Assembly: GCA_903874975.1 (NCBI GenBank) | Contig: CAIQUL010000011.1 | Location: forward strand, 1-34,944 | From: an uncultured Chthoniobacter sp. | GTDB lineage: Bacteria; Verrucomicrobiota; Verrucomicrobiia; Chthoniobacterales; Chthoniobacteraceae | DNA: 34,944 nt | Direction of reading: 5' to 3' | Part shown: positions 31,087 to 34,944 of the stretch, in pieces | Layout of the letters: the number at the start of each line of letters is the position of its first letter | Position numbering within the stretch: the stretch's first letter is position 1 | Made by a program: the position numbers and the translations under genes | The notes under the pieces: model-generated | Seen by the model: only the letters and a program-made list of their open reading frames with translations | Told to the model about the DNA's origin: nothing | Database searches by the model: none

Positions 31087-32877
31087 ATGCCTGACGAGTC
31101 GGAAATTCCGCCTGCGCAAGACACCGTTCCGCAGCCGGGGGCGCTGCCGTCCATCCTCGGCGGGATGAGCCCGGACGAGCTTTTCGCCCGCGGCCTGCAG
31201 AGTGTGCGCATGACCGGCGGAGGCAGCCTGCAAAGCTGGGAGCCGCCGACCGTGGCGGAGGCCGCCCGCCTTTTCCCAAACTACGAGATCACCGAGATGA
31301 TCGGGCGCGGCGGGATGGGCGTGGTTTACAAGGGCCGCCAGACTTCGCTCGACCGCATGGTGGCGATCAAACTCCTGCCACTCGAGGTCAGCATTGATCG
31401 CGATTTCGGCGACCGCTTTGTGCGCGAAGCGCGGACGATGGCGAAGATGAACCACCCGAACATCGTGTCGGTGTTCGACTTCGGAAACACCACGGAGGGG
31501 CATCTCTATTTCGTCATGGAGTTCGTCGAGGGGACGACGCTGCACCATTTGATTAAGAGCGTGGGGCTGAAGGCGAGCCAGGCTCTGGAGATCATTGTGC
31601 GCGTTTGCGAGGCGCTGCAGTACGCGCACAGCGAGGGCGTCATTCATCGCGACATCAAGCCGGCGAACATCCTCGTGGATACCAAAGGGCGGGTGAAAGT
31701 GACGGACTTCGGCCTCGCGCGGATGGACACGTCGAAGACGCCCGAGGAATGGGGCCAGACCATGACGGGCATGGTGCTCGGCACGCCGGACTACATGGCG
31801 CCGGAGCAGAAAAAGGGCATCCGCGTGGACCATCGCGCGGACATCTACAGCCTCGGTGTGATGCTTTACGAAATGCTCTGTGGCGAAATTCCGGCGGGCA
31901 TTTTCGACCCGCCCTCGCTGCGCGTGGCGGTGGACGAACGCATCGATCAGGTCGTCATCTGCGCCATGCAGCAGGAGCCCGACCGGCGCTACGCCAGCTC
32001 GGGCGAGATGAAGACCGCGGTCGAAACGATCCGCGACACTCCCCTGCCGCAAAGGCCCGCCGACCAAGTGACCGCGACCGTCCCGCCGCCGCCGCCCCCC
32101 AAACCCGACCAGGCGCGCACCGAGCATGGCGCGCCGCCGAAACAGGGCGCGCCGATCGGCACGCTCATCGCCGCGGGTTGCGCGCTCGTCGCGGTGGGAG
32201 TTGTGGCGTGGAAAGAATTCCACCCTCCGGCTCCGGCCGCCAAGATTCCGGAGAGCACGCCCGCGCCGCTCGTCGTCGCGGCGACTCCCGAGCCGAAAAC
32301 CGAGCCGCCGAAAGAGGAGCCGGTGGTCGTGCCGGCCACGCCGCCGCAAGTCGCCGTGGCCACCCCGCCGCCGGAAAAACCGCGCGAACCCGTGGTCCCC
32401 GTGGCGCCGCCGCCGCCGGATCGCCCGATCGCCGTCGTGCAGGTGCCGCAGGTCATGCCGCCGCCGGTGCTGGTGCGCCCGCGGGAGTTCATCACCGGAC
32501 CGGCGCGACCCCCACCCATCACCCCGATTCTCGGCGGAGGAGAGGAGCCGGTGGAATCCGGCGGAGCTGGCGTGTCGGAGGACTGGCGCACTTTTGTGAC
32601 CTCCGGCGACAACTACCTGCGCTTCCGCAAAACCGACGCTGCGATCGAGGCTTACCAGGCCGCGCTCGAAGTCGCGCAGGCGAACCCGAGGAGTGTCCCG
32701 CCCGGCGAGTTCAGCCGGGTCTGCATGAGTCTCGGCGCTCTGCAAATCCAGAACGGTTCGCCCGCTGAGGCGCGTCGCACTTTGGTCCAAGGCCGGCAGT
32801 TTCTGATCAGAAACAAAGGTGCCGCCGGGTCCATCGGGCAGATTGAGGGCATGCTCAAGAAGCTCCCGCGGGACTGA
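31087..32877 (+). CDS. Membrane Ser/Thr protein kinase with periplasmic proline-rich and TPR-like part
   Basis: The 596-residue protein has a Hanks-type kinase domain at ~70-330: glycine loop IGRGGMGVVYKG, Lys95 in VAIKLL, HRDIKPANIL with Asp189, DFGLA with Asp207, and GTPDYMAPEQ. All catalytic residues are present. A transmembrane helix (~356-378) follows a Pro-rich juxtamembrane stretch. The exported part is a long Pro-Pro-repeat linker (~385-475) and then TPR-like helices (~500-590, with DNYLRFRKTDAAIEAYQAALEVA). The layout suggests an external or periplasmic signal sensed by the TPR part and passed to the kinase, with the sigma-like protein encoded just upstream as a candidate target. The kinase-sigma link is inference from context. 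Confidence 0.92.
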   Translation: MPDESEIPPAQDTVPQPGALPSILGGMSPDELFARGLQSVRMTGGGSLQSWEPPTVAEAARLFPNYEITEMIGRGGMGVVYKGRQTSLDRMVAIKLLPLEVSIDRDFGDRFVREARTMAKMNHPNIVSVFDFGNTTEGHLYFVMEFVEGTTLHHLIKSVGLKASQALEIIVRVCEALQYAHSEGVIHRDIKPANILVDTKGRVKVTDFGLARMDTSKTPEEWGQTMTGMVLGTPDYMAPEQKKGIRVDHRADIYSLGVMLYEMLCGEIPAGIFDPPSLRVAVDERIDQVVICAMQQEPDRRYASSGEMKTAVETIRDTPLPQRPADQVTATVPPPPPPKPDQARTEHGAPPKQGAPIGTLIAAGCALVAVGVVAWKEFHPPAPAAKIPESTPAPLVVAATPEPKTEPPKEEPVVVPATPPQVAVATPPPEKPREPVVPVAPPPPDRPIAVVQVPQVMPPPVLVRPREFITGPARPPPITPILGGGEEPVESGGAGVSEDWRTFVTSGDNYLRFRKTDAAIEAYQAALEVAQANPRSVPPGEFSRVCMSLGALQIQNGSPAEARRTLVQGRQFLIRNKGAAGSIGQIEGMLKKLPRD

Positions 32878-32908
32878 CCCCAGCGCGGAGAAATTCGTCC
32901 GCGAACCT

Positions 32909-32937
32909 CTGGAAATCTGCGCCCGGCCCGCTACCGT
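32909..32937 (+). promoter_or_regulatory. Possible promoter of hisC
   Basis: CTGGAA (32909-32914) and TACCGT (32932-32937) are 17 bp apart, 10 bp before ATG 32948. The hexamers are weak matches. The layout resembles the ruvC promoter, with a very short or absent leader. Confidence 0.28.
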
Positions 32938-32947
32938 CCGGGCTCTT

Positions 32948-34063
32948 ATGTCACTTTGGAATACCGCCCACCCGTGGCTGCGCGAACTCGTCTCCTACGA
33001 ACCGGGAAAACCGATCGAGGACGTGGCGCGCGAACTCGGGCTCAAGCCGGAGGAGATCATCAAGCTCGCCTCCAACGAAAACCCGCTCGGCCCGTCGCCC
33101 AAGGCCCTCGACGCGATGCGCGCGATGCTCGAGCGCTCCCACTTTTACCCCGACGGCGGCGGCTACTATCTGCGCGAGGGCATCGCCGCGAAGCTCGGGC
33201 TGAAACGGGAAAACGTGATCCTCGGCTGTGGCTCGAACGAAGTCATCGAGTTCATCGGCAAAGCCTTTCTCAACCCCGGCGACGAGATCGTCTGCGCGCG
33301 CCACGCCTTCGTCGTTTACAAGCTCATGGCCACGCTTTTCGGCGCGACCACCGTCGAGGTGCCCGATCCCGGTTTCGCCCACGACCTCGACGCCATGGCC
33401 GCCGCGATCACGCCGCGCACGCGCGAGGTTTTCATCGCCAATCCGAACAACCCCACCGGCACGCTGCTCTCGCAGACGGAGATCGACCGTTTCATGGACA
33501 AAGTGCCCGAGCACGTCGTCGTGGTCTTCGATGAGGCGTATTACGAGTTCCTCGAAAACCCGCCCGACACGCTGAAGTTCGTCCGGGAAGGCCGCAACGT
33601 CGTCGTGCTGCGGACGTTTTCGAAAATCCAGGGCCTCGCCAATCTCCGCATCGGCTACGGCCTCGCGAAGCCCGACCTGATCGACGTGCTGCAAAAAACG
33701 CGGCAGCCCTTCAACGCGAATGGCATCGCCCAGGCCGGCGCGCTCGCCGGTCTCGCCGACGACGATCACCAGCGGAAGACGCGCGAGCTGACCATCATTG
33801 GCCGCGACCACATGCAGCGCGAGTTCGCTGCGCTCGGCCTCGAATTTGTGCCGAGTTTCGCGAACTTCATCCTCGTCCGGGTCGGCGACGGCAAAGCGGT
33901 TTTCCAGGCGCTCCTCCGCAAAGGCATCATCGTCCGCGACATGACCTCCTACGCGCTGCCCGAGTGGATCCGCGTGAGCATCGGCACCGCTGCGCAGAAC
34001 GCGCGTTTCCTCGATGAACTGCGCCAGCTCCCCGACCTGGCGATTGCTGCCTCCGCGCGGTAG
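32948..34063 (+). CDS. hisC: Histidinol-phosphate aminotransferase
   Basis: The PLP enzyme converts imidazole acetol phosphate and glutamate to histidinol phosphate in histidine synthesis; relatives act on aromatic amino acids. The 371-residue protein is a fold-type I aminotransferase with IKLASNENPLGPSPKAL (residues ~38-54) and FYPDGGGYYLREGIA. IANPNNPTGTLLS follows, then VVFDEAYYEFL with the PLP-binding aspartate and tyrosine. The catalytic Lys226 lies in RTFSKIQGLANLRIGYG. The C-terminus has IIVRDMTSYALPEWIRVSIGT. Length is standard. ATG 32948 is preferred over an upstream start in the kinase gene. It converges with the glycosyltransferase, 9 bp apart. Confidence 0.93.
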   Translation: MSLWNTAHPWLRELVSYEPGKPIEDVARELGLKPEEIIKLASNENPLGPSPKALDAMRAMLERSHFYPDGGGYYLREGIAAKLGLKRENVILGCGSNEVIEFIGKAFLNPGDEIVCARHAFVVYKLMATLFGATTVEVPDPGFAHDLDAMAAAITPRTREVFIANPNNPTGTLLSQTEIDRFMDKVPEHVVVVFDEAYYEFLENPPDTLKFVREGRNVVVLRTFSKIQGLANLRIGYGLAKPDLIDVLQKTRQPFNANGIAQAGALAGLADDDHQRKTRELTIIGRDHMQREFAALGLEFVPSFANFILVRVGDGKAVFQALLRKGIIVRDMTSYALPEWIRVSIGTAAQNARFLDELRQLPDLAIAASAR

Positions 34064-34072
34064 CGCGCAGGG

Positions 34073-34944
34073 CTACCCCGCTCCCGTCGCCGGGCACCGC
34101 GCCGCGCGGTGCTCGCGGATGACTTCGCGGTAGAGGGCGAAAAGGTTTGTGAAGACTTCGCTCCAGGAATACTGCGCGGCGACGAGCTGGCTGACCCGGG
34201 TGTTGCTCGCCTTGAGATCGGCGCGACTGGTTTCCTCGATGGCGGCGGCGAGCGCGGCGGGGGAGTTTTCGCGCGCCCAGAGGGTCTGGTCGCTGTGGAT
34301 GATGCGGTCCATGTAGCTGCCGTGGATGCCGATGACCGGTGTGCCGCAGGCCTGCGCTTCGAGCGTCACGAGGCCGAAGGTTTCCTGCACGCCGGGGTGG
34401 ACGAAAATGTCCGCGGCGCGGTAGTGCGCGGCGAGCTTGGTGGCGTCGGCGCAGTAGGGCAGGTGGGTGATCGGTGATGGGTGATCGGTGAATTGTGATT
34501 GGAGATCGCGGAGATCCGAGCGCTGGAGGCCGTCGCCGATGACGAGGAGGTGGAAGCGATCGGGGAACTCGCGCGCGAGCTGGCGGAAGGCGGCGAAGAG
34601 CGTTTGCGTGTTTTTTTCCTGCGCGAGCCGGCCCACGTAGAGGAGCAGGGTGCGGTCGCGGGGGATGGCGAGCTGGGCGCGGAGATCTTCGCGGGGTGCG
34701 GGTTGGGGGTGAAAGACGGCGGTGTCTACGCCGAGGTCGGTGTGCGCGATGTTCGGAACGCCCCACGTGGCGAGGAGGTCGCCGAGCGCGGGGGAAGGGA
34801 CGATGGTGCGGGCGAAGCGGCGGTAGAGGCTGCGGATGTAGCGGCGGGAGAGGTCGTGGAAAAACTCCGTGACGGTGTGCCCGCAGAATTTCCGCACGGT
34901 GCGGATGTAGGCCTCGGGAAAGTGCGAGTGGTAAAAACCGACGA
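34073..34944 (-). CDS. Family 4-type glycosyltransferase (5' end outside window)
   Basis: The frame is open to the right edge, so the N-terminal part is missing; about 290 residues are visible. The C-terminal GT-B domain shows TIVPSPALGDLL, LLLYVGRLAQEKN (phosphate-loop strand), LLVIGDGLQRSDL, the donor-site helix HYRAADIFVHPGVQETFGLV with the E-x7-E arrangement (ending TLEAQACGTPVIG), and DLKASNTRVSQLVAAQYSW. Such enzymes transfer a sugar from a nucleotide donor to a lipid or saccharide. An array of 7-bp repeats (34466-34507) is read in frame and yields the segment QFTDHPSPITHLP. In relatives this place usually holds a short loop and strand (pattern like VRFLGYV). The gene may be slightly altered by the repeat, though the frame is intact. 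Confidence 0.85.
   Translation of the reverse strand, partial: VGFYHSHFPEAYIRTVRKFCGHTVTEFFHDLSRRYIRSLYRRFARTIVPSPALGDLLATWGVPNIAHTDLGVDTAVFHPQPAPREDLRAQLAIPRDRTLLLYVGRLAQEKNTQTLFAAFRQLAREFPDRFHLLVIGDGLQRSDLRDLQSQFTDHPSPITHLPYCADATKLAAHYRAADIFVHPGVQETFGLVTLEAQACGTPVIGIHGSYMDRIIHSDQTLWARENSPAALAAAIEETSRADLKASNTRVSQLVAAQYSWSEVFTNLFALYREVIREHRAARCPATGAG
34466..34507. repeat. Tandem heptamer array within the glycosyltransferase gene
   Basis: Six consecutive 7-bp units fill 42 bp: GGTGATC, GGTGATG, GGTGATC, GGTGAAT, TGTGATT, GGAGATC. The core NGTGATN resembles the NATGACN core of the units at 373-473 and 4415-4840, and the period is the same. The length is a multiple of three, and the array is translated as about 14 residues. 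No inverted partner is seen nearby. Confidence 0.75.

Noticed and set aside
30358-32790. An 810-codon open frame on the minus strand
   Set aside because: Antisense to the sigma-like and kinase genes; the His- and Arg-rich product shows no domain.

Overview
The window looks like a chromosomal segment of a GC-rich member of the Verrucomicrobiota. The best evidence is the five-gene block at 14343-21294. Its order and protein architectures match the Akkermansia muciniphila Amuc_1102-1101-1100-1099-1098 locus: a small exported protein, a PilM-like ATPase fused to a PilN-like segment, an Amuc_1100-type membrane protein, an Amuc_1099-type protein and a secretin. A sigma-like gene paired with a Ser/Thr kinase, and short repeats at gene junctions, fit the same phylum. 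I see no rRNA, tRNA, CRISPR array, prophage or classical transposase. Coding density is high and no stretch over 300 bases lacks a gene.

Layout. 1-2348 (minus) holds an alpha/beta hydrolase lipoprotein, a TolQ/ExbB channel protein and a TolR/ExbD partner cut by the left edge. 2484-3164 is a GNAT acetyltransferase. 3168-6191 (minus) runs from a TPR-AAA+ ATPase through a small S23-type four-helix-bundle gene to a TPR membrane protein. 6330-7468 holds a stand-alone receiver domain and a type I dehydroquinate dehydratase. 7495-14239 is a sugar-nucleotide and exopolysaccharide block: a polyprenyl-phosphate sugar transferase, a GalU-like nucleotidyltransferase, a large sugar kinase-pyrophosphorylase fusion and UDP-glucuronate decarboxylase. 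14343-21294 is the pilus/secretin-like block, followed closely by coaE, rho and an RNase D. 24301-26344 holds a small lipoprotein, a DAHP synthase and a TauE-type permease. 26375-28469 (minus) is a second Ton-type motor (ExbB, ExbD, TonB-like, zinc ribbon). 28584-34944 holds a zinc-ribbon coiled-coil protein, ruvC, the sigma-like/kinase pair, hisC and a glycosyltransferase cut by the right edge.

Most notable is a 426-bp unit (4415-4840): a four-helix-bundle gene enclosed almost exactly by 36-bp imperfect terminal inverted repeats made of 7-bp units, sitting between two genes of an operon. A related gene-less inverted repeat (373-473) fills the TolQ-TolR junction. A 42-bp heptamer array is read in frame inside the glycosyltransferase, and a different 122-bp palindrome is read in frame inside the kinase-pyrophosphorylase fusion. 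In both junction cases the upstream gene's stop codon lies in the shared outer motif GGAAATGAC. I suggest these are IVS-like or MITE-like elements that fold into RNA stems between cistrons. Other points of note are an ExbD whose normally essential membrane aspartate is asparagine, and several promoters placed so that the mRNA would be leaderless.
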